A stretch of 64,000 bases of DNA. Source: CAWJFP01 sp963842155. GTDB taxonomy: Bacteria > Pseudomonadota > Alphaproteobacteria > JACZXZ01. Position numbers and translations under genes: made by a program. Position 1 is the stretch's first letter; the number at the start of each line of letters is the position of its first letter. The notes below the pieces were generated by a model. It ran no database searches, had not been told where the DNA came from, and saw only the letters and a program-made list of their open reading frames with translations. Below, piece after piece: positions 8,589 through 17,256 of this stretch. Location of the stretch: assembly GCA_963842155.1 (NCBI GenBank), contig CAWJFP010000011.1, positions 30,015 to 94,014 of the forward strand, written 5' to 3'.

Positions 8589-9866
8589 TCAGGCCGTCTC
8601 CTTGAGCTTTCTGAGGTTGAGCTTGTCCATCAGGAAACGCTCATAAAAGGGCTCGCTCTCGCCGCGTCTGATCTTGCGGAGGAAGTATTTCTCAAAGGCG
8701 ACCTTGGCGAGATGTACCCAGCTGCCTTTGGATGACCAGTTGACGTTTCGCGGCGGAATCTGCGGCTGCGCCACGAATGCGACGCCACCGTCGCCGAAAT
8801 CAGCGAGGCAGACCGCGTTCCAGGTGGGCTGTCGGCTCGGGGTCCGGCCGGCGAGGAGCGCGCCGATATTCTCGGCGGTCGCGGTGACCATGGATTCGAT
8901 CATGAAGCCGGTCTTCGGCACGCCAACCGGCACCGGCGTCGGGCCGACCGGCGGGATCGCGATGCACACGCCGATAGCGAAAATATTCGGGAAGGCGGCA
9001 TTACGCTGATGCTTGTCCACCAGGATGAACCCGCGCGGGTTTGCCAGCTTTTCGATCCCGCGCAGTGCGGCCACGCCGCGAAAGGCGGGAAGCATCATTG
9101 CGTAGGCGAAGGGCAGCTGGTGCGAGCGGCGGACCGTGCCATCCTCCGCAATTTCCTCGACCTCCATCGTTGCGGCCTCGACTGTCTTGACGCGAGCATT
9201 GGTGATCCACTTGATGTGACGCTCGCGCAGCTCGCTCTCCATGAGGGTCTTCGTATCGCCGACGCCGTCGAGTCCGAGATGGCCAATATAGGGCTCCGGC
9301 GTGACGAAGGTCATCGGCACGCGATCGCGGATACGGCGCTTCTTGAGCTCGGTGTCGAGGATGAACGCAAACTCGTAGGCGGGGCCGAAGCAGGAGGCGC
9401 CCTGCACCGCGCCGACCACAAGGGGGCCGGGGGCAGCGCAGAACCGCTCGAAGGCGTCGTGCGCCTTCGCCGCGTGCTCGACATGGCAGATCGACTGAGT
9501 GTGGGCGTCCGGACCGAGACCGGCAATTTCGTCGAAGGCCAGATCGGGCCCGGTCGCGATCACGAGATAGTCATAGGCTATCGAGCTGCCGTCCTCGATC
9601 TCGATCCGGTTTTCGCCCGGATGAAGGCGCTTTGCGCCTGCCGTGACGAAACGGATGTTCTTGCGTTTCATGATTTTTGCCAGATCGACCTCGATCTCGG
9701 GCCGCTGCCGCCAACCGATGGCGACCCACGGGTTGGAGGGCACAAAATGGAAGACGCTCCCTTGGCCGACCACCGTGAGCCGATCCTCCTTACGCAGCTG
9801 GGGGACCAGCTCATAAGCCATGAGCGTTCCGCTCAGGCCCGCGCCCATCACCACGATTTCCGCCAT
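8589..9866 (-). CDS. sqr: Sulfide:quinone oxidoreductase-like FAD protein
   Basis: A 425-residue two-dinucleotide-binding flavoprotein. The start ATG at 9866 is preceded by a good AGGGAGG ribosome-binding site, and an upstream in-frame ATG at 9974 is less likely because it lies upstream of the promoter. The FAD motif is VVMGAGLSGT (residues 6-14); ATGPDLAFDEI follows near 105. Cysteines at 127 (SICHVE), 159 (QGASCFG) and 353 (NAVCLADFG) have nearly the spacing of the three redox cysteines of characterised SQRs (128, 160, 356 in the Acidithiobacillus enzyme). The protein probably oxidises sulfide to polysulfide at the membrane and passes electrons to quinone. It heads the operon sqr-trxC-DUF2892-AhpD. 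Confidence 0.87.
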   Translation of the reverse strand: MAEIVVMGAGLSGTLMAYELVPQLRKEDRLTVVGQGSVFHFVPSNPWVAIGWRQRPEIEVDLAKIMKRKNIRFVTAGAKRLHPGENRIEIEDGSSIAYDYLVIATGPDLAFDEIAGLGPDAHTQSICHVEHAAKAHDAFERFCAAPGPLVVGAVQGASCFGPAYEFAFILDTELKKRRIRDRVPMTFVTPEPYIGHLGLDGVGDTKTLMESELRERHIKWITNARVKTVEAATMEVEEIAEDGTVRRSHQLPFAYAMMLPAFRGVAALRGIEKLANPRGFILVDKHQRNAAFPNIFAIGVCIAIPPVGPTPVPVGVPKTGFMIESMVTATAENIGALLAGRTPSRQPTWNAVCLADFGDGGVAFVAQPQIPPRNVNWSSKGSWVHLAKVAFEKYFLRKIRRGESEPFYERFLMDKLNLRKLKETA

Positions 9867-9941
9867 CTTCCGCCTCCCTAGGGTTACCCCGCCCGATCCG
9901 CGGCTTCCACGCGGGCGCTCGACACATGCAGCGATACAGCA

Positions 9942-9970
9942 TATATATTCATTATACCGTATATTCGCAA
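9942..9970 (-). promoter_or_regulatory. sqr operon promoter with operator-like inverted repeat
   Basis: Read on the minus strand there is TTGCGA (9970-9965), a 17-base spacer and TATATA (9947-9942). Inside the spacer lies the perfect inverted repeat TATAC-G-GTATA (9963-9953). The AT-rich island in otherwise GC-rich DNA and its place just upstream of sqr support a regulated promoter. The half-site ATACG resembles the half-site in front of the divergent arsR, so both may bind the same repressor. Confidence 0.6.
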
Positions 9971-10152
9971 GCACGTACTTATGAGGCCGATCTCGGCACT
10001 GCTTGTCGGAACTGGCCTATTCGAACCCTATGTCTTTGCCCGGATGCGCGCGTTGACCCATATCAAATCGCCTCGCCCGCGATTGCGCTCTACTCGACAG
10101 GCAGGCACAGGGCCGTGACCCTTGCCCTCGAGCGCATTTTCAACGGCGATCC

Positions 10153-10181
10153 TTGACATGAAATACGTCTACTCGTATTTA
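10153..10181 (+). promoter_or_regulatory. arsR (bigR-like) promoter with operator
   Basis: A perfect TTGACA (10153-10158) is followed after 17 bases by TATTTA (10176-10181). The spacer and -10 contain the inverted repeat AAATACG-N6-CGTATTT (10161-10180), which a bound repressor would use to block RNA polymerase. The first codon of arsR lies only eight bases beyond the -10, so the transcript is leaderless or translation starts at the ATG at 10210. Autoregulation by the encoded ArsR protein is the natural reading. Confidence 0.7.
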
Positions 10182-10188
10182 CGTAGAT

Positions 10189-10566
10189 ATGAAAATAGAA
10201 GCTGCAGCCATGAGCGTTGCCGCGGAGCGTGCCAGCGACCTTCTGAAGTCGCTGGCCAACCGGCATCGCCTCCTCATCGTGTGCCAGCTGATCGAGGGCA
10301 AGCGATCGGTCGGCGAGCTGGCCGCATTCCTGGGCATCAGGGATTCGACCGTCTCCCAGCATCTTGCCCTCCTCCGAAAGGACGGCATAGTCGCGGCGCG
10401 GCGCGATGGGCAGACCATCTGGTATACGATTTCGAGCGCCCCGGCCCGCGAGGTGCTCGAGACGCTTTACCGGGTCTATTGCGGGCCCAAACCGCTCTGC
10501 AAGCCAGGCTCGCTCAGAGCATCCGCCGGAACCGCCGGCCAAAACCGGAAGAAGGGCCAAATATGA
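10189..10566 (+). CDS. bigR: ArsR-family persulfide-responsive repressor, BigR/SqrR type
   Basis: A 125-residue winged-helix ArsR/SmtB protein. After LANRHRLLIVCQLIEGKRSVGELA comes the recognition helix STVSQHLALLRKDGIV and the wing RRDGQTIWYTI. Cys32 (in LLIVCQL) and Cys98 (in YRVYC) are 66 residues apart, exactly the distance between the two sensor cysteines of BigR (42/108) and SqrR (41/107), which form a tetrasulfide link on exposure to sulfane sulfur. The metal-site motif ELCVCDL of true ArsR is absent. A downstream ATG (codon 8) could be the real start. Divergent to sqr and directly upstream of the RND genes, it probably controls both operons. Confidence 0.88.
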   Translation: MKIEAAAMSVAAERASDLLKSLANRHRLLIVCQLIEGKRSVGELAAFLGIRDSTVSQHLALLRKDGIVAARRDGQTIWYTISSAPAREVLETLYRVYCGPKPLCKPGSLRASAGTAGQNRKKGQI

Positions 10567-10627
10567 TGGCCTCCCGCCGAGCTGTCTGCGGCCACCGATA
10601 AGCGCGCTCCTTCAAGGACGGTGCCCC

Positions 10628-11620
10628 ATGCGCAAGGCCATTCTTGCGGCCTCGGCCGCGCTTCTGCTGCTGGCGGGCACTTCCCAAGCCGCATCGACCT
10701 ACACCGTCGAGCCCCGCGCCGCTGACGACGATAAGGCGGTGTTCGCCACAGTCGAGAGTCGGGACGTCATGGCGGCACGCGTACGCACCGGCGGCACCAT
10801 AGTCAGTCTCTCGGTCAAGGAAGGCGACCGCGTCGAGGGCGGCCAAGTCGTGGCGACGATCGGCGATCAGAAGCTGATCCTCCAACAGGGGTCGCTCGAC
10901 GCACAGATCGCTGGTCTGAAGGCGCAGCTGATTAAGGCTCAGGGCGATCTCGAGCGCGCCGCAAGCTTGTTCAAGAGCGGCGTTACCAGCAGGGCGCGCC
11001 TGGATGAGATGACCGCGGCGGCAAACGTCGCCGCGAACATGTTGAAGGCGCGTACTGCCGAACGCGCCGTTCTTGAGCAGCAGCTGGCCGAAGGCCGTGT
11101 GCTGGCGCCGGGTGCCGGGCGCGTCCTGAATGTGCCTGTCACGGTGGGCACCGTGGTGCTGAGCGGCGAAACCGTTGCCACGATCGCGCAGCAGGACTTC
11201 GTGCTGCGCTTGCGCGTGCCGGAGCGACATGCGCGTTTCTTGAAGGCCGGCGATCCCGTCCGTCTCGACGGCGAAGACCTTGTGCAAGGAGCTGCCAGCT
11301 TCGGGACCGTAACGCTCGTCTACCCGCAGATCCAGGACGGGCGGGTCGTTGCCGACGCGCGCGTCTCCGGGCTCGGCGATTATTTCGTGGGCCAGCGAGT
11401 ACGGGTGTGGATATCCGGCGGCGAGCGACGGACCTTCATCGTGCCGGCCAGCTACATCGTGACCCGCTTCGGGCTCGACTATGCCCATCTCCGCAAAGCC
11501 GACGGGACGGTCGTCGACGTGCCCGTCCAGCGTGGCCGCTCGCGGCCCCGCCCGGACATGCCAGACGCCTTGGAAATTCTCTCAGGTCTTCAGCCGGGTG
11601 ACGTGCTGGTGCCGCCGTGA
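10628..11620 (+). CDS. RND efflux periplasmic adaptor (membrane fusion protein)
   Basis: A 330-residue HlyD/AcrA-family protein. It begins with a signal peptide (hydrophobic AILAASAALLLLAG, then TSQA-A cleavage-like site). A biotinyl-lipoyl half (TGGTIVSLSVKEGDRVEGGQVVATI), a helical hairpin (about residues 95-155) and the second lipoyl half (GRVLNVPVTVGTVVLSGETVATI) follow, then a beta-barrel. It couples the inner-membrane pump to an outer-membrane channel, but no TolC-type gene is present here. The gene lies 61 bp after the bigR-like regulator, and its stop overlaps the GTG start of the pump gene. Confidence 0.9.
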   Translation: MRKAILAASAALLLLAGTSQAASTYTVEPRAADDDKAVFATVESRDVMAARVRTGGTIVSLSVKEGDRVEGGQVVATIGDQKLILQQGSLDAQIAGLKAQLIKAQGDLERAASLFKSGVTSRARLDEMTAAANVAANMLKARTAERAVLEQQLAEGRVLAPGAGRVLNVPVTVGTVVLSGETVATIAQQDFVLRLRVPERHARFLKAGDPVRLDGEDLVQGAASFGTVTLVYPQIQDGRVVADARVSGLGDYFVGQRVRVWISGGERRTFIVPASYIVTRFGLDYAHLRKADGTVVDVPVQRGRSRPRPDMPDALEILSGLQPGDVLVPP

Positions 11621-14600
11621 AGCTCGGCCTCTCCGGCCGGCTTACCCAGGCCGCACTCCGCTCTCCGCTGACCCCGCTCTTCCTGATCGCGGCGCTGGTC
11701 GCCGGTCTGATCGCGTTGTTGACCATCCCGCGGGAAGAGGAACCGCAGATCAGCGTCCCCATGGTGGATATCATGGTGAACGCCGACGGGCTCAAGGCGC
11801 CGGATGCGGTCGAGCTCGTGACCAAGCCCTTGGAAGCGATCGTCAAAGGCATCAACGGCGTCGAGCATGTCTACAGTCAAACCCGGGACGATCGGGTCAT
11901 GGTGACAGCGCGCTTCTTCGTCGGCACCAGCGAGGACGACGCGATCCTGCGGGTCCAGGCGAAGATCCGCGCCAACTACGACCGCATCCCCACCGGCATC
12001 CCGGAGCCGCTGATCGTCGGTCGCGGCATCAACGACGTCGCCATCGTCACGCTGACCTTGTCGCCCACCCCCGAAGCGGCATCGCGCTGGACCGACAAGG
12101 ACCTGTACCAGCTCGCCGATCGGCTGCGATCGGAGCTGATCAAGGTCGACAATATAGGCTTGAGCTACATCTCGGGAGGCACCTCCGAACAGATCCGCGT
12201 CGAGCCCGACCCCGAAAAGCTGGCGCTATTCGGCGTCACGCTCGAGCAACTGGTCGCCAAGGTCCGGGGCGCCAACCGCTCCTTCCTCGCGGGTGCGGTG
12301 CGCGATGCCGGCACGGAGCGCGCGGTGGCCGCCGGCCAGACGCTCGCCGGCATACCCGATATCGGGCTCTTGCTGATCACGACGCGTGACGGAAGACCGG
12401 TCTATGTGCGCGACGTGGCCGAAGTCGTGATCGGCTCGACGCCGCTGGAACGCAGGGTCTGGACCTTCACGCCGGACAAGGATCGGCGATGGCAGCGCGC
12501 GCCGGCCGCAACGGTCGCCTTCGCCAAGCGCGCCGGCGCCAATGCGGTGGTCGTTTCACGCGATATCCTGGCACGCGTGGACAGCCTGAAGGGACGGCTG
12601 ATCCCCGACGACATCCGGGTCGAGGTGACACGCGACTACGGCGCCACGGCCAACGAGAAGGCGAACGAGCTGCTGTTTCATCTGGCGCTCGCCACGATCT
12701 CGATCGTCGCGCTCATCGCATTCGCTATCGGCATGCGGGAGGCGGTGGTGACGCTGGTCGTTATCCCGACCACGATCCTCCTGACGCTCTTCGCATCCGA
12801 AGTGATGGGCTACACGATCAATCGGGTGAGTCTCTTCGCGCTGATCTTCTCGATCGGTATCCTGGTCGATGACGCCATCGTCGTGGTCGAAAATATCGCA
12901 CGGCACTGGGCGATGCGCGACGGCAGAGATCGCATGCAGGCCGCGGTCGAGGCCGTAGCGGAGGTCGGCAATCCGACGGTCGTCGCCACGCTCACGGTGA
13001 TCGCGGCGCTCCTGCCGATGCTGTTCGTCTCCGGGCTGATGGGCCCGTATATGGCGCCGATCCCCGCCAATGCCTCGGCGGCGATGCTCTTCTCGTTCTT
13101 CGTCGCGATGGTCGTCGCACCCTGGCTAATGCTCAAGCTGACGCCACGCGGAAATGCCACTACGGGGGGGCATGGCGAGGCAGCGGATGGCGGAAGGCTC
13201 GGACGCCTCTATCGGCGCTTCGCCACGCCGATCGTGCGGTCGCGCCGTTCGGCCGGAATATTTCTCGGTGCGGTCGGCATCGCGACCCTGCTCGCCTGCG
13301 TCCTGTTCGCGACCAAGGACGTTACCGTCAAGCTGCTGCCCTTCGACAACAAATCCGAGCTCGATGTCGTGCTCGGGCTGCCGGAGGGGGCCAGCCTCGA
13401 AGACACCGAGCGCACGCTCTTCGCCGCCGCCGAGATCGCTCGCCAGATGCCCGAGGCGCAATCGATCCAGGCTTATGCGGGCACCGCGGCGCCGTTCAAC
13501 TTCAACGGCCTCGTGCGGCATTATTACATGCGCGAATCGCCCGAGCTCGGGGAACTGCAGGTCAATCTTTTGCCGAAATCGGAGCGCAACCGAACGAGCC
13601 ATGCCGTGGCGCTCGATCTTAGGCAGCAGCTAAAGGCATTGACACTCCCGTCCGGTGCGGTGATCAAGCTGGTCGAGGTGCCGCCCGGTCCGCCCGTGCT
13701 CGCGACTTTGTTGGCGGAGATCTACGGTCCGGATGCCGCGACGCGGCGCGCGACGGCCGAGGAAGTGAAGAAGGTCTTCGCGTCCGTACCTTATATCGTC
13801 GATATTGACGATTCATACGGTCATCCGCGGCCGCGGCTGCGGATCTCGATCGACGAGGACCGGCTCGAATTCTTCGGCGTCGAGCAGAGCGATGTCTACG
13901 ATACGATCCGCGCGCTGCTGGGCGGCGTTCCGGTCGGCTATTCGCACCGCGGCGCGGAGCGGGATCCGATCGATATCGTCATCGGTTTGCCTAAGACCGA
14001 TCTGGCCTGGACCGAGCGGCTCGCCTCGACGCCGGTGCCGGCAAATGTCATCCCGGGCAGCAACCGTGTGGTCGAGCTGAGCGATGTGGTGCGGGTCACG
14101 CGGGAGGAAGGCACCCCGGTCCTCTTCCGCCGCGACGGACATTTCGCCGACATGGTCACCGCAGAACTCGCCGGCGCCTTTGAGGCGCCGATCTACGGCA
14201 TGCTCGCGGTCGACGACGGGATTGCCAAGCATGATTGGGGCTCGCTGCAGCCGCCTGCCGTAAGCCTTCACGGCCAACCGGCGGACGAGTCCAAGCCCAA
14301 GCTGCTCTGGGACGGGGAATGGGAAATCACCTATGTCACCTTCCGCGACATGGGGGTCGCCTTCGGCGTCGCTATCCTCGGCATCTACTTCCTGGTGGTC
14401 GCGCAGTTCGGCAGCTTTCGACTGCCGCTCGTCATCCTGACACCCATCCCGCTTACGCTGATCGGCATCGTGCTCGGCCACTGGTTGTTCGGTGCGCCCT
14501 TCACCGCAACTTCGATGATCGGCTTCATCGCGCTTGCCGGCATCATCGTGCGCAACTCGATCCTTCTCGTGGATTTCATTCGGCACGGCGCCGGGCAGGG

Positions 14601-14826
14601 CAAGACGTTGCGCGCGACGCTGTTGCAGGCGGGCGCGGTGCGTTTCAAGCCGATCCTCTTGACCGCGCTCTCGGCGATGATCGGCGCGGCGACGATCCTG
14701 CTCGATCCGATCTTCCAGGGGCTTGCGATCTCGCTTCTCTTTGGGCTTGCCTCCTCGACGCTGCTGACCGTCCTCGTCATTCCCGCGATCTACGTGGTCT
14801 TGCGCGACGCAGACCAGACGATCTGA
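11617..14826 (+). CDS. RND efflux transporter permease
   Basis: A 1069-residue inner-membrane pump of the AcrB/HAE superfamily. The layout is the usual one: TM1 near residues 20-36, a large periplasmic loop, TM2-TM6, a second loop and TM7-TM12. The proton-relay helix TM4 contains GILVDDAIVVVENIARH with the paired aspartates near 418-419. The GTG start at 11617 overlaps the adaptor stop by four bases. The substrate is unknown; placement behind a persulfide-type regulator suggests export of a compound made or taken up under sulfide stress. Metal-pump motifs of CzcA were not recognised. Confidence 0.92.
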   Translation: MKLGLSGRLTQAALRSPLTPLFLIAALVAGLIALLTIPREEEPQISVPMVDIMVNADGLKAPDAVELVTKPLEAIVKGINGVEHVYSQTRDDRVMVTARFFVGTSEDDAILRVQAKIRANYDRIPTGIPEPLIVGRGINDVAIVTLTLSPTPEAASRWTDKDLYQLADRLRSELIKVDNIGLSYISGGTSEQIRVEPDPEKLALFGVTLEQLVAKVRGANRSFLAGAVRDAGTERAVAAGQTLAGIPDIGLLLITTRDGRPVYVRDVAEVVIGSTPLERRVWTFTPDKDRRWQRAPAATVAFAKRAGANAVVVSRDILARVDSLKGRLIPDDIRVEVTRDYGATANEKANELLFHLALATISIVALIAFAIGMREAVVTLVVIPTTILLTLFASEVMGYTINRVSLFALIFSIGILVDDAIVVVENIARHWAMRDGRDRMQAAVEAVAEVGNPTVVATLTVIAALLPMLFVSGLMGPYMAPIPANASAAMLFSFFVAMVVAPWLMLKLTPRGNATTGGHGEAADGGRLGRLYRRFATPIVRSRRSAGIFLGAVGIATLLACVLFATKDVTVKLLPFDNKSELDVVLGLPEGASLEDTERTLFAAAEIARQMPEAQSIQAYAGTAAPFNFNGLVRHYYMRESPELGELQVNLLPKSERNRTSHAVALDLRQQLKALTLPSGAVIKLVEVPPGPPVLATLLAEIYGPDAATRRATAEEVKKVFASVPYIVDIDDSYGHPRPRLRISIDEDRLEFFGVEQSDVYDTIRALLGGVPVGYSHRGAERDPIDIVIGLPKTDLAWTERLASTPVPANVIPGSNRVVELSDVVRVTREEGTPVLFRRDGHFADMVTAELAGAFEAPIYGMLAVDDGIAKHDWGSLQPPAVSLHGQPADESKPKLLWDGEWEITYVTFRDMGVAFGVAILGIYFLVVAQFGSFRLPLVILTPIPLTLIGIVLGHWLFGAPFTATSMIGFIALAGIIVRNSILLVDFIRHGAGQGKTLRATLLQAGAVRFKPILLTALSAMIGAATILLDPIFQGLAISLLFGLASSTLLTVLVIPAIYVVLRDADQTI

Positions 14827-14942
14827 GCGGGATTCGGCCGCCCTGAGCCGCCCTCAACATGCCGAGCAGGCCGCACGACATCGGCGACGCGCTCGGGAGC
14901 TCGATGACAAAGATGGGCCTCCGAGGCAAGATCATTGCTTTA

Positions 14943-14990
14943 TTTGGAGCGGGTGAAGGGAATCGAACCCTCGTCGTAAGCTTGGGAAGC
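14943..14990 (-). repeat. attR-like direct repeat (right copy, within tRNA-Gly)
   Basis: The 48 bases are identical to 7331-7378 in the same orientation. They cover the 3' end of the complete tRNA gene from just beyond the CCA to the anticodon stem, so integration regenerated a full tRNA at this end. The flanking bases on both sides differ between the two copies, which fixes the repeat limits. Confidence 0.9.
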
Positions 14991-15018
14991 TTCTGCTCTG
15001 CCATTGAGCTACACCCGC
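14945..15018 (-). tRNA. tRNA-Gly (anticodon CCC)
   Basis: Reading the minus strand, the 74 bases fold as a cloverleaf. The acceptor GCGGGTG pairs with CACCCGC, the D arm has GCTC/GAGC, the anticodon loop is TTCCCAA with anticodon CCC, and the T loop is TTCGATT. The 3' end is TCCA with the CCA encoded. The outermost pair of the anticodon stem is a G-A mismatch. The gene is the attachment site of the island described above. Confidence 0.95.
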
Positions 15019-15079
15019 GCCGGCAGGGAGGAAATCTTATAGCCGGGGAGTGCGCCCCGACAAGAGGGGCCGCGAGCCT

Positions 15080-15841
15080 TTACGCATCTCGCCTGCGATA
15101 GACCAGATAGCGGCAGGCGGCGCCGCCGGCGAGAGCCTTCGCCTCGTAGCGCGTTGGCGGCCAGTCGCCGGGCCGCAGGGCAAAGCCTTGCGCGCCGCCT
15201 GCCGGCCCCTCGAAGGCTTGCGCCGCGGCCAGGGTCTCGAGCATGGCGTCCTGATAGGCGGGATCGTCCGTGGCGAGGCGCAGCTCGGCGCCCGGCGCCA
15301 TCACGCGGGCAAGTGCCGTGAGCGTCTCCTCGGAGACGAGCCGGCGCTTGTGATGCCGCGTCTTGGGCCAGGGATCGGGGAACAGCATGAACACCCGCCC
15401 GATCGAAGCGGGCCGCAGCGCCTCGATCAGGAGACGCGCATCCTCGGGGAAGATGCGGATATTCTCGAGCGGCGCGCGCGCGGTCGGCGCCTTCACGTCC
15501 GCCGCATCGGAACCTGCGATGAGGCCAAGCAGCTTGACCACGCCGTTGAGATAGACCTCCGCGCCGATGAAGCCGATCTCGCGATGGGCCGCGGCCTGCG
15601 CCGCGAGATGCTCGCCGCCGCCGAAGCCGATCTCGAGCCAGACCTCGCGGCAGCCGGAGGCGAAGAGGCCGCGCGGGTCGAGGAGACGGCCCGGCTCGGG
15701 CAGGCCGACGGCGAGGCGCGGCAATGCCTCGCGCAGCAGAGCCGCTTGTCCGGGACGAAGCTTCTTGCCCTTGCGGCGGCCATGAAGACGGTAGCGCGCC
15801 GCCGCAAAATGATCCTTGCCGCTTGCGGCCTCAGCCCCCAT
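15080..15841 (-). CDS. trmB: tRNA (guanine-N7)-methyltransferase
   Basis: Makes m7G46 in tRNA variable loops using SAM. The 253-residue protein starts at an ATG inside the last codons of metK (ATG GGG GCT GA), so the two are translationally coupled. SAM motif EIGFGGGEHLAAQA, GAEVYLNGVVKLL, the family hallmark FPDPWPKTRHHKRRLV and the C-terminal TRYEAKAL are all present. Being paired with the SAM synthetase gene is a common alphaproteobacterial arrangement. The longer in-frame extension to 15952 is antisense-like arginine/serine-rich sequence and was not used. Confidence 0.94.
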   Translation of the reverse strand: MGAEAASGKDHFAAARYRLHGRRKGKKLRPGQAALLREALPRLAVGLPEPGRLLDPRGLFASGCREVWLEIGFGGGEHLAAQAAAHREIGFIGAEVYLNGVVKLLGLIAGSDAADVKAPTARAPLENIRIFPEDARLLIEALRPASIGRVFMLFPDPWPKTRHHKRRLVSEETLTALARVMAPGAELRLATDDPAYQDAMLETLAAAQAFEGPAGGAQGFALRPGDWPPTRYEAKALAGGAACRYLVYRRRDA

Positions 15842-17027
15842 TGACCTTGAAGAGGCGCTTGAGCTCGGGCCCGAGGTCCGTCTTCTCCCAGGAGAAGCCG
15901 CCGTCGGGCTCGGGATCGCGGCCGAAATGGCCGTAGGCCGCCGTGCGGGCATAGATGGGCCGGCTGAGCTGCAGATGCTCGCGGATACCGCGCGGGGAAA
16001 GATCGACGAGCTCGGTCAGGGCCGTGACGAGCTTGGCCTCGTCGACGCGGCCGGTGTTGTTGGTGTTGACATAGACCGAGAGCGGCTTGGCCACGCCGAT
16101 GGCGTAGGAGAGCTGGATGGTGCATTCGTCGGCGAGATTGGCGGCGACCACGTTCTTCGCCAGATAGCGCGCGGCATAGGCCGCCGAGCGGTCCACCTTG
16201 GTCGGATCCTTGCCCGAGAAGGCGCCGCCGCCGTGGGGCGCCTTGCCGCCATAGGTGTCGACGATGATCTTGCGCCCGGTCAAGCCGGCATCGCCGTCCG
16301 GGCCGCCGATGACGAAGCGGCCCGTGGGGTTCACGTAGAAATCGTCCTCGCCGCACATCCAGCCCTCGGGCAGCACGTTCAGCACATGGGGCCGCACGAT
16401 CTCGCGTACCTCATGCTGGTCGAGATCGGCGCCATGCTGGGTCGAAACCACGATCGAGGCGGCGCCCACCGGCTTTCCGTCGACATAGCGCAAGGTGACC
16501 TGGCTTTTCGCGTCGGGGCCCAGGCCCGGTTCGGCGCCGGAATGGCGCGCCTCGGCGAGCGAGCGCAGGATGGAATGCGCGTAATAGATCGGGGCCGGCA
16601 TGAAGGCGTCGGTCTCGCGCGTGGCATAACCGAACATGATGCCCTGGTCGCCCGCGCCCTCGTCCTTGTTGCCGGCGGCATCCACGCCCATGGCGATGTC
16701 GGAGGACTGCGCATGGACATGGACCTGGACCTCCGCCTTCTGCCAATGGAAGCCGGCCTGCTCGTAGCCGATCTCGCGCACGCAATGGCGCGCCACCTCC
16801 TCGAGCGTCTTCTTGGTGATGCTCGAGGGTCCGCGCACCTCGCCCGCCAGCACGATGAGGTTGGTCGTGACCAGCGTCTCGCAGGCGACGCGCGCATGCG
16901 GATCGGCGGTGAGGTAGGTGTCGACGATGGCGTCGGAGATGCGGTCGCACACCTTGTCGGGGTGCCCCTCGGAAACGGATTCGCTGGTGAAAAGATAATC
17001 GCGCAGGGTCACGACCCGAGCCTCCAT
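15831..17027 (-). CDS. metK: S-adenosylmethionine synthetase
   Basis: Converts methionine and ATP into SAM. The 398-residue sequence contains TSESVSEGHPDKVCDRISD at the N terminus (residues about 13-31), the hexapeptide-like GAGDQGIMFGYA, and the P-loop-like GGGAFSGKDPTKVDRSAAY. Length fits the family. It is preceded by an XRE regulator gene 229 bp upstream and followed by overlapping trmB. The leader was inspected for a SAM-type riboswitch, but no convincing one was found. Confidence 0.96.
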   Translation of the reverse strand: MEARVVTLRDYLFTSESVSEGHPDKVCDRISDAIVDTYLTADPHARVACETLVTTNLIVLAGEVRGPSSITKKTLEEVARHCVREIGYEQAGFHWQKAEVQVHVHAQSSDIAMGVDAAGNKDEGAGDQGIMFGYATRETDAFMPAPIYYAHSILRSLAEARHSGAEPGLGPDAKSQVTLRYVDGKPVGAASIVVSTQHGADLDQHEVREIVRPHVLNVLPEGWMCGEDDFYVNPTGRFVIGGPDGDAGLTGRKIIVDTYGGKAPHGGGAFSGKDPTKVDRSAAYAARYLAKNVVAANLADECTIQLSYAIGVAKPLSVYVNTNNTGRVDEAKLVTALTELVDLSPRGIREHLQLSRPIYARTAAYGHFGRDPEPDGGFSWEKTDLGPELKRLFKVNGG

Positions 17028-17256
17028 GAAAGCGAGCGGAGCAGAATGGCGTCAGGGCGCCCGGGCCGGAGAGAAGCCGGCACGCGGGCGGAGCGGAGCG
17101 CGCAACTTTTCGCAGCCCGGCGCACGCGCGTCAAGCGGGTGACGCGTGAAATCCTTGCGCGAGCTCGCATTTCCCACTCGGCCAATGGGCAATCGAAGGG
17201 GCCAGGGCAATGGAAAAGCCCGCCGCCGCCCGAAGCCGGCGAGGGGCGCGCGACGC

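Larger units (their letters stand above)
7331..14990. mobile_element. Genomic island integrated at tRNA-Gly(CCC), sulfide/RND cargo
   Basis: The segment between the two 48-bp direct repeats is about 7.6 kb. It holds two divergent operons: sqr-trxC-DUF2892-AhpD-like on the minus strand, and arsR(bigR)-MFP-RND on the plus strand. Neither operon belongs to the conserved core order on either side. No integrase, transposase or conjugation gene is present inside, so the island is either a remnant that lost its recombinase or one mobilised in trans. The intact tRNA at the right end is what integration into a tRNA 3' end would leave. Confidence 0.8.

Noticed and set aside
15842..15952. N-terminal extension of trmB
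   Set aside because: The extra codons lie over the end of metK, are rich in Ser/Arg/Pro and do not match the family start.
17028..17256. Possible SAM-sensing riboswitch in the metK leader
   Set aside because: Some CCTGACG and GGAG-like words occur, but the pairing and order of the alphaproteobacterial SAM-II or SAM/SAH motifs could not be built. A covariance-model search would decide.
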